DNA from: Xestospongia bergquistia
Lineage: Eukaryota; Porifera; Demospongiae; Haplosclerida; Petrosiidae
DNA: 64,000 nucleotides
NCBI GenBank assembly: GCA_963965975.1
Contig: OZ014414.1
Location: forward strand, 9,481,230-9,545,229
Direction of reading: 5' to 3'
Position 1 is the stretch's first letter, and every line of letters starts with the position of its first letter. Under the pieces are notes generated by a model. It did no database searches and was not told the DNA's origin. It saw only the letters and a program-made list of their open reading frames with translations. Below, in pieces: positions 48,135 through 59,978 of this stretch. Both the position numbers and the translations under genes were made by a program.

Positions 48135-48443
48135 CTTCAGTAAACATACTCCTGTGTGACAGCATAAATTTGCATCAATTTGAATTTTTATAACTTTAAA
48201 ATATTATATCTGACTTTGTACATTCACAAAATGCATGTTTACTGGTTAATTACAAAAATTCTAAAAAAATAAAGTGGTTCATCAGACACTGGAGGACACC
48301 ACTATTTGGCACTAACATAGCAATTGCTGGTGATACAAGGAGGCTGTAATATTATGTATGGCTATAATTTTATTCCACGAATACAGTTTGCGCATGCGTC
48401 GACTAGTATTGAACAAAAGGGTTAAAAATTGAAGGCTACCCTA

Positions 48444-48926
48444 ATGGCATTGTTCTGTAACTTAATGGTGAGGGCAGTAGTTCCAAGGTTGTCGAGGCAA
48501 ATGAGTACCATGTCTTCACCTTTGGATTCTAGAGTAAAAGAGAATGCTTCTGTTAATTTGGACTGTCAACTTCCTGTTCCCACAAAAAAAGAAAGGACAT
48601 TTGAAGAGCTACTTGAAAACTCACGTCTTTTAACAAGTTGTGGTGACTCTCCAGTAAATCAGAGAGTCATTGGAGAAGTGATTGCTGTTGTTGGTGATGA
48701 TCTTTACATTGATTTTGGTGGTAAATTCCATGGTGTAGTACCCAGACCAACAGTGGAACAAGATGGACAATATTATGTAAAAGGAACTCCAGTAGAAGTT
48801 ATTGTGAAAGATTTAGAAATTACAGGACATTTTTTGGGAGCTTCTCGGAACACCTCATTGCTTGAAGCTGATATATCTCTTGTTACAAAAAGAGTGAGAC
48901 CTAAGGAGGAAGACCCTCTTAATTAA
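48444..48926 (+). CDS. MRPS28: Mitochondrial small ribosomal subunit protein bS1m (MRPS28)
   Basis: Single-exon frame of 160 residues from the first ATG. The N-terminus (MALFCNLMVRAVVPRLSRQ) is basic and amphipathic, as for a mitochondrial presequence. The core VIGEVIAVVGDDLYIDFGGK and the segment DLEITGHFLGA with TSLLEAD match the MRPS28 family (vertebrate DLYIDFGGKFH, FLGATTDT). The protein belongs to the mitoribosomal small subunit. It lies tail-to-tail with DUOX, with about 300 bp between the stops. The lack of introns is plausible for such a short gene in this genome. Confidence 0.9.
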   Translation: MALFCNLMVRAVVPRLSRQMSTMSSPLDSRVKENASVNLDCQLPVPTKKERTFEELLENSRLLTSCGDSPVNQRVIGEVIAVVGDDLYIDFGGKFHGVVPRPTVEQDGQYYVKGTPVEVIVKDLEITGHFLGASRNTSLLEADISLVTKRVRPKEEDPLN

Positions 48927-49225
48927 TTAAAATGGTATAGCTGTCCTTTGTTTGACCATCGTTTGTAGGCACTACATTTCCAATATCACTATGTACATGG
49001 TCTCATTCCCAGAATTGGAATGAGACTACTAACTTGTGTTCATATTATTTATTGAATTTTATATGATTCTAAAAATTTTTTTACTAAAATTCTCAAAAAA
49101 AGTAAAATTTACATGATCAAAAGAAAGTTATCAAAACACTACATAATCAAGCAACACTAAAAACTACTTAAAAAGAAAAACAACTTCCTTATAAGGAAAT
49201 TAAAACTGCTTAAAATTAAAACTGC

Positions 49226-52200
49226 TTAAAAGTTCTCAAAGTGGTGAATGAAGGCAGGACCTTCATAACGATTACTTGCAGCACATGCCTCCTCAACACC
49301 ATTAGTCATTCCAGGAGGACCACAGGAGAAGACCCCAATCTTAGGTAAAAGGCTGTGCTCAACAGCAAGACTATCAAAGAAAGTATTAAAATCTGGGCGA
49401 CCAAAATGAGTCACAGCTCGCATACCAGTAAAGAGGGATCGGCCAGAGAGACGTTGGAAGTGGCGTTCAGCAATATATAACATAGCTGTACGGAGATCAA
49501 ACTTGTCGTAGAATTGAGTGACAAAAATATGTACTTCGACTAGTTGCTTAGTATCTGCTTCCTCAACTTCTTTAATGATATCAGCCATCCATTCAAATTG
49601 AGATTGGGTACGTGTAACCCAGATGAAATAAACTTTTTTGCATTGTACTCTAGCACCGATATTAAATCGATGGACTAACTCTTTCAAAATGGAGGCAAAT
49701 GGTGTTACACCAATCCCACCACCTACAAGTACAGCTGCCTCAAATCGATACCAATCTTGATGACCCTCACCAAATGGACCGTCAACATACAATTTTGGAT
49801 AAGGCATTCCAGCACTTTTCTTTTGAGAAAAGATCTCACGGAAATTATGAGTCCAGGGACCAACAGCACGGATATGAAGACTCAGGTTTTCCTCATTAGG
49901 AGCAGAGCTTAGAGTAAAGGGATGGTACTCTCCAGGATTTTGACCAAGAGAGGCAATACGTACCCACTGACCAGCTACATAATCAAAACTCGGAGGGCGT
50001 TTAAAGTAAATACCGATAACTTGTGAAGGCAGAATATCAGCTCTTACCACGCTGACCTCAGCCTTGCTACGTCCCAAACTGATGAGTCGATCAAGGACAA
50101 ACACGATACCAGGTCCGAGGAAGAAGTTACCAAAGAGTGGATCTTGTACAAGACGACCAGATCCATGCAAGAACATTAGAATGTAGAAGACAATGTACAA
50201 ATGATGGGTAAACCAGAAGGCTTGGAAAGCATATCTACGAGCATATTGGACAGCAAAGACAAAAATGACAACAGTAACTAGACTCAAAATGAAAGCGCTA
50301 AACCCAGTCATGGTCAAGAACAGCCAATATGAGAATTTTGGCAAGAAATGGCTTCGAAAGTACACTTCACGGAAGATACAAGTCAAGTCATTGGATGTTT
50401 GAGTTGCGATGTGATAAAAGTTAATACCGTGTCCTATACCGTGCATGACTGTAAAAGCCAATGCAGTCAAGGCTACAATTTTATGGAAACTGATGTGGGA
50501 ATCAAATGGAATATAATAATTGAAGATAGTCTCACGTAAATAGGTGAAGAAATTACGAGCCATTGTAATTAGCAGAACAGAATACGTGAACATCATAGAT
50601 GAGGCTGCACCACGAGTTACTGTGACACCATATCCAGCAATACGTCGGAGTCCAGCTTGCTCCCTCTCTATAGAATAGTAATACGCTCTTTCAATAAAGA
50701 TACAAAAAACAATGAGGAAAAACATTGTCAAATAGAAGATGTGAAGTTTGTAGTTTTCAATCCAACGAAGGAAGACGGCAATCTTACGACCAATGGGAGT
50801 GGAATAAAATGCTTTTCTCCTGGTAGTCTGAACGGTTACTTGGCTATCTTCAAAACCACGATCAGCACGAGGGTCTTGTTTTGTGGTACGACCATAAGCT
50901 CGTACAACAGTACGTCGAGCTCGAGCGGTAGCAGTCTCACGAGATCGATACCTCGAAGGCACAGCACCTGACTCTTCTTCTTTAGAAACGGGAGCAGCTT
51001 CCAATGAGGGTCCTTCAACACCTTGAACATTGAGTTTGGCATTGCTCAGTTCTTCCTTGTGATCTCGCATCAAGACTCTGAAATCCTCAACAGTCAAGAA
51101 TTGTTTGTTCTCAAAACCAGCTGCAGTAAACATGGAGCTCACTAACTGGTCCATCTGTTCACCAGTAACAGAAGCATTGACCATTTCCATCATACTTTTT
51201 AACATTCTTTTAAAGGACTCGCGTTCCAATTGACCTGTTCCAGACACATCGTACATTCGGAACATAAGATCTAGTTTCTCATCTGGGGAGCCTTTGGAGA
51301 AGATAACAGTCATATCAGCAAATTCACGGAACGAGATAAACCCATTTTGATCAGAATCACACAGTTGGAACATTTGCTCAACAAAAAGCGATTCTTTTTT
51401 CATTGAAAGTGCTTCTGCAAATTCATCTTGAGTGAGTTCACAATCTAAAACATTTTGTCGTGTATCATATCTCTGATTTCCGCCAACCTCAGCAAACACA
51501 GATTTGAAAAAATTTTCCAAAAGAACTTGACGTGCTTTTTTGGTAAATGTATTTCTTATAATGTCCTTCTTTCTTAACTGCTCATTAACAACATTAATTT
51601 CGACACTTTGTAAGTGTTCTGTTATCTTGGTGATAAACACTTCACGGTCGTGGATGGTCTTTGCTCGGATGAGAACATCATATTCATTTAAGATCTTCAA
51701 AGAAAAGTATTGTTCACTGTCAACGGCAACCTGGATAGTGACAGAGGTGTGGTTTCGTAAATCAATTGTACGTAACAGTTCCTCGACGTAAAATAATTTT
51801 ATTTGTTTGCCAGGACCAAGTTTAAAACTCACGTATCGTGTTGTCTCGTTTAGACCAGCCTTCTCCTCCCACGCAATTAAGACCTGGTCATCATTATCAG
51901 TTAAATCATCACCGTCAATCTTCTTGACACGAGTCTGACGACCGGCACCGAGGATCTTGGCACGTTGACGCTTGTTAACAGCTGCAATGAGTAACATTAT
52001 AAATATAACCAAGAACACATAGATAAAGACCAGTGCCCATATCAATGGGACCTGCCATATACTGCTGTCATAATAATCAAAGTTCTTAACTAGAGTACAG
52101 TCGTCCATTACAAGTTCAGTAAGTTGAAAAGGTTGAGGACAAAACATGCTTTCATTGCTGACCATAAATGGGTTGGGTTGTAAATTAGTATCATTAACAT

Positions 52201-55054
52201 CACTAGTTGTAATAGCAATGAGGATCTCTCTAATGTCGATACTTTCGATCATATTAAATTCTTCTTCAGTAAAAAGTCTATAAATTGAATATAGACATGA
52301 ATGGATGCATAGATCATTCAATGGATACATAGATCATTCAATGGATGCATAATCAATAGTATTAATGGATGCATAACCAGTGCAATGGATGTACAAGTTT
52401 AATGTACAAACACTTTGGTTTACTTACCCATTGTTCTCATAATTTTCATACCAAAACCTGTCGCCATGACGAATACGCATGAATTGATCAAACAGAACTT
52501 CAGTAAAGAGTGTACCAGGTCCTCCTTCAGTAGTTGTTTCAGCTAAACCACACGCCCAGATATCACACCTAATTTAAAAAATCACCATAACAACAAATCA
52601 CTTAGGTTACCATAACAACTGTTAAAATGGCAAACAGAAATAAACGTTTCCACTGTGTACACTTACTGTGTAATGTTGTTGTTGTAAACATCTCGTAATC
52701 GTTCAATATTTTCAGTAATAGCGACATCCACACCGTAATTCTCATTGAGGTCCTCAAAACTATACACAGGAGGGAGACCATATGCAATACGGGCCGAGTT
52801 AAAATCAGGTAAGCCATGGTCACGTGCACGTTGAAGATTTTGAGCCATAAGATCTCGTCGAGTGAAATCTAGGGCTCCAAAAACAAAGCCCCTTAGATCA
52901 GGAGTAATTATAAAATCTTCTCTCTCGGCTCTTTGAGAAGCCATACCAAGATAGAAGGAGTCAACGTTAGTTTCACTAATAGTGACCTGAGGATTCCAGA
53001 ACTGATTACATGTACGAGGTGCAAAATATTGGGAACCAAGGTCACCAGGCTGATATCCATTTCTTCCAATATTAGTGTAAGTTGAATTACCACAGATTAA
53101 TTGATAGATCTCTGTACCAATATATTTTTGCTGACAAAATTCATCATAAATAGAATTAAAGGTAGGGAATCTTGCACTGTCATTTGTGAGAGATCTGAGG
53201 TAACGGTTTGTGTATTGTGCAGCATCGGGAGACAATGTAGATCCAAACTGACAGCTTGCACCATCTGGATCACCACTAGAAAGATAAAAATACATTTTAA
53301 ATTTGAGGTATGCGTTAGTTATAGAAGTATCTACTAGAGGATGGCATGCACACATAGGATTAATACATACTAGAGATAAGGCCACATATGCTTGATGCTT
53401 ACCCTCCCAATCTCCTCCAGATACCAGGTGTCACCATAGTATGTCCGAATCTCATAGCAGCTGATTGAAAAATGTGAGCAATTTGTGGATTAATAGCAGG
53501 GTTATACCCACTACGACCAAAATATAGAGAATAACCTCTTGTCTCTTTATAAGGGAAAGCACTAGCATTGCCATTAAACTTGCTAGACAAGAACAGAGGT
53601 AGCCATTCTTTGTAGACAACTTTCTGATGTGTAGCAATAGTAAATTGACGGGCACGATTGAATAGCCATTCATCCATCCCCCATTCTTCATCAAAATGGA
53701 AGCTTGCATTGTTACGATTGTTATAATAGAAACGATAGAGTCGTCGTGCCCACCAGTTATGAACTCTGAACCACAGTATACCCATTGTGAGAAGAAATGG
53801 GTTTTCGTTACCACGGGGATTACCAATAGCTGTTAAGTGGAAAAAAATAATGCTATTATGAGAAGTCATGTGATTAGTATTATAAAGCTACTAATTAGCT
53901 GTGTAACTAAATGTTTGTATAACATAGGATCATGTGACTGTATTAAACTAATCATGTGACTAATTATGGTTAGGAAGACATTGTTGAAACCAAAAATGGA
54001 TATGCATCCATGCTAAGATAATGTTACTAAAAATAGCACATTCTATTTTTAGAACTCACTCCAAAATCTGTTTACAGGATATAGTGTGTTATTGAAAGGA
54101 GGAGGAGGGTTAGCAAAGGGTAGACCAAGTTGATCATTTGATTGTGGGAACTGGTCTGCAATATCCAAGTTATTATTATTAGCTGCAAGTTCACCACGTA
54201 CAAAGGCTCGAATAGCATCAGTCCAAGCTTTGAATGGTCCATACATCAATCCCCCATCAAACCATGGTGTAATTTCATTCAATTGCATACGAGGATTATT
54301 AGGGGCATAACCAGTGTTGAAATCATAACGGTTTCGTAAGAAAGGAATGAATCTTTCACTACGACAGTCGGGATCGTAAAGTGGATGGCATTTTGGGACT
54401 TTGATAAACTCGTATTCAGGAGTGCAACCTGCTCTCTGAGCATCTAGAACCTCCTCGACAACTTGTTGACCTGAGAAAGAAAAAAATAGCATCAATAGAC
54501 TTATTTTATTTACACTACATGTAAATAAAATAAAAATTTGCTAATAAAAAAATTAAGATAATGGATATCATACCAAAATAAATAAAAAATCCTGTTCGTA
54601 GATCAGAGCCTTGTCCTGTGAGGCCATTCTGTGAGAGGTTAGCAATGATGAGAACATTGGGACGATCTCTACCAGCAAACTCATAGACGCCATCGGGATA
54701 AGCTATAGGTGTCTTTCTTTCCATTGGCATATCAGCCCCACCCCATTCTGGATGGGCAGGGTTATTGTACCATCCGTCATAGCTTTCCCATTCATAATCT
54801 GAAAATAGAAAAAATGGACTAATAATGAACGTACAATTTATGCATAGTGTTGTTTGTTATGGATCTATAACAACTTACAATGGATGCATGAGATAATTAA
54901 ATGGATGTATGATTTAGTGAAATCAATGCAAAATAAATGACTCACGTCCTTCCGTTTCAAACATATCGTTTAATTGACTGATAGCAGGATCGTTTAGTAC
55001 TGCCACAGAGAGGCCTAGCAGACATGCTAGCACCACAGCTACAAGACTTCTCAT
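49226..55054 (-). CDS. DUOX: Dual oxidase (peroxidase-homology domain, EF-hands, NADPH oxidase)
   Basis: Seven exons with consistent phases, 1,657 residues: 55054-54946 (signal peptide), 54798-54574 (SYDGWYNNPAHPEWGGADMP), 54470-54060, 53829-53403 (LWFRVHNWWARRL), 53275-52667 (LGMASQRAEREDFI), 52568-52428, and one 3,052-nt exon 52277-49226. That last exon holds the linker membrane helix, two EF-hands (DSDQNGFISFREF, DVSGTGQLERESF) and the NOX core with the four haem histidines in SFHKIVALTALAFTVMHGIG and FTHHLYIVFYILMFLHG. It also holds the FAD site YHPFTLSSAPNEE, the NADPH site AAVLVGGGIGVTP and the typical C-terminus HHFENF. The enzyme makes extracellular H2O2 from cytosolic NADPH in a calcium-dependent way. 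It needs DUOXA, whose gene starts 392 bp away in the opposite direction. Confidence 0.95.
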
Positions 55055-55446
55055 GTTTTTTCTCCTTTCCTGTTGCAGTAGTCTCTGCGCTCTGGAGAAA
55101 AGAAGAAAATGGCAGCTCTGGCTAAGAGACGAAACTAAATATTGCTAAGTTGCAGGAAGCAGCCACATAATAGCGGAACCGACAGTAAAAACAGTTAGCA
55201 GGGTCGTTGATACATAGTTAATGCAGAGATCACATCGTGTTAGTATTATTCATGGTATCGATTTGATTTAATATTAACGCTAGATCACTCGAAAAGGGAG
55301 CAACCCTGCAAAGACAGAGTCGCCTGTTTTGGTAATATTAAATAAACAACTCAGCCCTGACAAAGTAATTTTAGAATTAGTGCATTTCAGCCCTTAGGAA
55401 GAGGGAGAGATCATAAAGAAGGAAGAAATACACTCAGTGAGAAAAG
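55055..55446. promoter_or_regulatory. Likely bidirectional DUOX/DUOXA promoter
   Basis: The 392-bp gap between two divergent start codons of functionally coupled genes. Co-regulation from a shared promoter is known for vertebrate DUOX/DUOXA pairs. Here it is inferred from arrangement only. No specific factor sites are called. Confidence 0.55.
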
Positions 55447-57051
55447 ATGGGTAATTCTTTTCGCATGCAGCCAGCCCCCACTCTTTATGGAGAGAATAAG
55501 ACACCAGTTACTGAAGATGTCTTAGAAGTTGGTCTATTGGTAGCATTTGGTTTGATTGCTTTCTCCTTTTTACTCATTATACCTGGAATACGAGGTATGG
55601 AGGTAAGACAACTTGTAGTCCCATACCAATAATTTCATGCTCTCATTCCAGCGCCTTTATGCAACAATTCGAGTGTTTGTAACACTATTTATTGGTGCTG
55701 TGCTATTAGTCAGTAACTTTGGTTATGGGTGGTATACGGACACTGTTAGGGTTCAAACTCAGTACAAAGCATTTACTACTGAAGAGATCAGAGCTGACGT
55801 TGGCCTTCATATCGGACTGAGAGGTGTGAACATCACACTTAAAGGTTTGTCGAATGGATAGATACTTGAGTGGTTAATGGATGCACAAGAGGATTGATGG
55901 ATAAATGGACATTCATTTTTGTATCTTTCAAACACAGGTGAAGCTCTTGATCCTAATGGTGATTTAGCTGGTGAAACAATTAATTATAACGAGCGATTTT
56001 GGTGGGCAGATCCATGGTTTCAAGGGCGTATTGGTTTCGGTCGTTTTGCAGGTCGATTTAACCAAGAGTTTCGAGCTGCTCAGTTTCGTGGGATGCCTTA
56101 TCCAATATTATGGGTAGCTGAATACTTCACTTTGGATGGAGAACAAATTCGTTGGGCACGTAAATTCCGTCAGGCTGGTTGGTATACTCATCAATTCCTG
56201 TGGTAATGTTCTTGTATATAAATATGATACATATAATGGACATTTAAAATGCATATAGATGCACGATTAGATAGAATGGATGTTTAGTTTGACAAATGGA
56301 TCCATCATATAATACCAAAGATGTTATATAACAATGTTGCATTATTTTCACTTTCAATATAGGCTAGCATTTGCTATCTATCTCCTTGATATCGCAGTCT
56401 TTATATTCAACATACGTTATGGAGCACAACTAATGATGTTACTGGGTGTTCTTATGATAATGGCATGTGGTGCATTTGGACTGATTATATTGAATCAACC
56501 CCATATAAGGTTGCCGTGGTCAGCAGCTGACTGTAGACCAGATCCTCCTAATGAGTGGTGTGCTATTGCTATGGTACCTTCCTTTGGTTGGTCATTTTAT
56601 CTTGTTCTATTTACTGGATTAGCTGTGTTCTTTACTGGTGGAATCTTATATATACTAGATTTCTTTTTCCCACGCTATACTGCACCTCTATTTCATCATA
56701 ACATTATTGAGGAAGATGAGGAGTTCCTTGAGGTAAATTATAAAATGGGAATAGTGTTTTTATTTTTTTGTTAGGAGGATACTGGTGGACTTGAGGACAC
56801 TGAATATACTATTGAACCAACTCGTCGTGGTTATCGTGGACGAACTGCTCGTGGTGGACGAACCACTCGTAATCGAGGACTTACCAAGTTAGCCACACCC
56901 ACTTGATTAATTTATTAACCCTTCTTGTAGATATCGACAGACTCAACGACGTTCTCGTGGAACTGTTCAACAAGGACGTGGGTCCCAACGTCTTAAGGAC
57001 GAAATCCCTCTGGAGGAAGTTCATGTTGAGAAGAACCTCGATGCAGATTGA
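55447..57051 (+). CDS. DUOXA: Dual oxidase maturation factor
   Basis: Six exons, 405 residues, all phases consistent: 55447-55602, 55652-55844, 55938-56202, 56363-56732, 56775-56887, 56931-57051. Family landmarks: LLIIPGIRGME after the first helix, VTLFIGAVLLVSNFG, YKAFTTEEIRADVGLHIGLR followed by GVNITLKG, ETINYNERF, and several later membrane helices. DUOXA escorts DUOX from the endoplasmic reticulum to the surface and stabilises the complex. Unusual feature: the cytosolic tail (last about 80 residues) is rich in Arg-Gly and Arg-Thr (RRGYRGRTARGGRTTRNRG), unlike the vertebrate tails I recall. The start fits the short lumenal N-terminus of the family. Confidence 0.93.
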
Positions 57052-57389
57052 TCAATTTTTAAATATTTTCAGGACCCAAAGTTGTCTTTTTGTAGTGTTC
57101 AGGCCCTCTTTTAATGATATTGTAATGTTCTTTTGAGTTTCAGGAACTTTTAATTAGAATTTTTATTAATTATATATTATTATTATCATAGTTCAACTAG
57201 TCCAATAAAAAATGAGAAAAGGGGAACTATCTACAAAAAGTTAAATTAATAACTAATAATTAACTAATTATTATTAGGGGAGACAATTTAATAACAATGT
57301 TGGGATGAGATTTTAATGTTTTTGCACAAGAGAGAGAGAGAGAGAGAGAAGGTTGTGATAAATTTCAAAATTTCAAAATTACAAGCAAA

Positions 57390-58697
57390 TTATTGAGATT
57401 CGACAGAGCATTTAGCAATGCGATATCGAGTCATAGGCTTGAGAAAATGAAAATCACGAGATGAACAGTGAGGACAATCAAAGAGTGAAGAGAGTTGAGT
57501 GAACGATAAAGAAAGGTTAGAGTGATCCACCAAGGGCTTGTGACAATTATTACATTGAACACTACTGGAACAACAAGGTGTGGCAGCAAACAGATCAAAA
57601 CTATACATTGTACCAATTTGATGAAAAGTACCATTCCAATGTTGATGACAATTTTTACATGTAACTTTGTTCAATCCTACCATACAGCGGAGACAAACAG
57701 CCGATATATATTGTGGGTCATCTCCCTTTCCTTCGACTTCTAGAGAATTATCACGAGGAGGTTTAGGAGAAAGATAAAAGGTTCCGTTGATGAGTGGGTA
57801 ACGATCATACACAGACAATTGATCTTCACAAAGAACACATGATATTGTGTTTGTGTGATGAAAAGCGAGACTACTTAACACAAATGAACGAGTGTCATCA
57901 CCAGCTGCATAACCATCATCTTCCATTTTGATGTGGTAACCATTGACTAAATGTCGAGGAAGAAGCCGATCAAAAATGGAGTAGTCTGTACGATGAGCAA
58001 ATGGTTGCAAATAATTAACGCCATTATCACTTGAGAAGGAGTCACTATTCCGCTGACTATGGCTTCTAGATCGTGTGGGTAGTGGTGTGATGGAGAGAGG
58101 TGATTTCTCTGATAAACTTGTTGATTTTTTACGCTTCTTTTTCGATTTGTCATTGCTAGAGGTGGCAATCATGACAGCAGTGGAAGATGACGTGGGTGTG
58201 GCGTCAGGGAGGACGTGGTTAAGGTCTTTCCGGAGTGTTCCCTTGCCACAGCGACAGGTACAGAATCGGAAGATTAAATCATAACCTTTTTTAGTCCAAA
58301 GATTTTGTTTACGTTGTTTCTCAGACCAATTTCTAGCACGACTCATTCCGCGAAGACAACTGAGTATTTGTTCTTCAAAGGAATCAAAACATTCAGAATG
58401 CATGAACATTGAACATGGACATTTTTCATTGCTACATACCATTCTAACAACCTCTTGGTCACAAGTAGGCATACCCTCAATTGGACCGAGAACACACCCA
58501 CGTGGATTACAGCAGGTCAATGATGTAGTGCTACTTTCTAAACGAAGACCGGAAATATCGCCATCCAAGTCAAGGGGGTCGGACTCTTCTTCAGGAAGTG
58601 TGTGGCTCCGTGGAGAAGGAAGACTGTGAGGTAAACCGGAATCTGAAGAAGTAGAGCCTGTTCTTCTTCTAGAAGGTTTTTCTCTAGTGGTGGGCAT
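57390..58697 (-). CDS. HECA: Headcase homologue
   Basis: Intronless frame of 435 residues from ATG 58697. After a Ser/Pro-rich N-terminus, the Headcase domain is plain: CCNPRGCVLGPIEGMPTCDQ, CPCSMFMHSECFDSFEEQIL, GMSRARNWSEKQRKQNLWTK and FCTCRCGKGTLRKDLN. The C-terminal half has more Cys pairs (SCVLCEDQ, CLRCMVG, CKNCHQHWNGTFHQIGTMYS, CNNCHKP, CPHCSS), suggesting metal-binding folds. Headcase proteins regulate proliferation and differentiation, and in flies interact with Unkempt and mTOR signalling; a role in this organism is inferred. Tail-to-tail with DUOXA and head-to-head with CCT8. Confidence 0.9.
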   Translation of the reverse strand: MPTTREKPSRRRTGSTSSDSGLPHSLPSPRSHTLPEEESDPLDLDGDISGLRLESSTTSLTCCNPRGCVLGPIEGMPTCDQEVVRMVCSNEKCPCSMFMHSECFDSFEEQILSCLRGMSRARNWSEKQRKQNLWTKKGYDLIFRFCTCRCGKGTLRKDLNHVLPDATPTSSSTAVMIATSSNDKSKKKRKKSTSLSEKSPLSITPLPTRSRSHSQRNSDSFSSDNGVNYLQPFAHRTDYSIFDRLLPRHLVNGYHIKMEDDGYAAGDDTRSFVLSSLAFHHTNTISCVLCEDQLSVYDRYPLINGTFYLSPKPPRDNSLEVEGKGDDPQYISAVCLRCMVGLNKVTCKNCHQHWNGTFHQIGTMYSFDLFAATPCCSSSVQCNNCHKPLVDHSNLSLSFTQLSSLFDCPHCSSRDFHFLKPMTRYRIAKCSVESQ

Positions 58698-59011
58698 GAT
58701 CAAGAGATAAGGAAAAAAAGATAGAGCTCGGGAGGTGGTGGGTGGGGAGGTGAGACCGGAAATGTACGCGAATCGAAACGGTACGTGTTGAGTTTTGCAA
58801 GTTGTGCAGCTACCTCCTCTATAAATGGAGTCACTGTATCAGTCGGCCGAGGTGTAGAATCACAATGCATTCAATGATACACTGTTACAGCTTGCCGACC
58901 TTGAAGGCCCTGCAACTCTCCATTTTGAACACTTACAAGTTCATACCCGGGGTTGTCGTTTCGTATACTTATCCGTATATTAGGTAAGCACGTGGAAAAG
59001 AAGGGCAGAAG
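58698..59011. promoter_or_regulatory. Shared promoter region between Headcase and CCT8
   Basis: 314 bp separate the two divergent start codons. The stretch is less AT-rich than average (GGAGGTGGTGGGTGGGGAGG near 58730), which fits promoters and 5' UTRs. It includes a short plus-strand frame at 58802-58987 that I regard as chance or a 5' UTR. Confidence 0.45.
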
Positions 59012-59904
59012 ATGGCTTTACCCATTCCAATGGCTGGATTAGCCAGCATGCTAAAAGAAGGAACGCAAGTGAGTTAAATAGTAAAATTTTTTGCTGCTTC
59101 AAAAAATGTACATGTATAACATAATTACATCATACATGTGTGATAATTAATGGGTGTGGCTTCTTGATCTTTCTTTTAATAGCATTATCATGGGGTCTAT
59201 GAGGCTGTCCTTAGAAACATTGATGCTTGCCGCCAAATTGCTAAGATTACCCGGTCTTCATATGGACCCTGTGGTATGTTCCTATTCGTTAGTTTAATAA
59301 TATAAATTAATGGAATTTAGGTATGAACAAAATGGTCATTAATCATTTGGAGAAATTGTTTGTAACAAATGATGCTGCAACTGTCATCAAAGAATTAGAG
59401 GTGAATAATGGATGAATAGATAATTAAATGGACAGCCTTAGTCTTACTAATAGATAGATAGTTGAATACATGAATGGATGGATAGTAGATCTATAATGAT
59501 TTTACAAAACTAGGTGGAACATCCAGCAGCTAAGATCTTAGTAATGGCCATGGAAATGCAAGATCAGGAGGTAATCTTAATTAGTGGGTGTGGTCTATTA
59601 AACTTATAATCAGGTTGGAGATGGTACTAACTTTGTTTTACTGTTTGGTGGAGCGTTATTAGAACTAGCGGAAGACTTGATTCGTATGGGACTTACTCCA
59701 AGTGAAATTATTGAAGGTTACAATATGGCATCTAAGAAAGCCTTAGAAATATTACCAAGTATGGGAACTTTAACAGATGCAAAATAGCAGCTCTCTCTGT
59801 CTCTCTTCTGTCTGTCTGTCTGTCTCTGTCTCTGTCTCTCTTTCTCTCTCTCTCTGTCTCTCTCTCTGTCTCTCTCTCTCTCTGTCTCTCTCTCTGTCTC
59901 TCTC

Positions 59905-59978
<74 letters not shown>

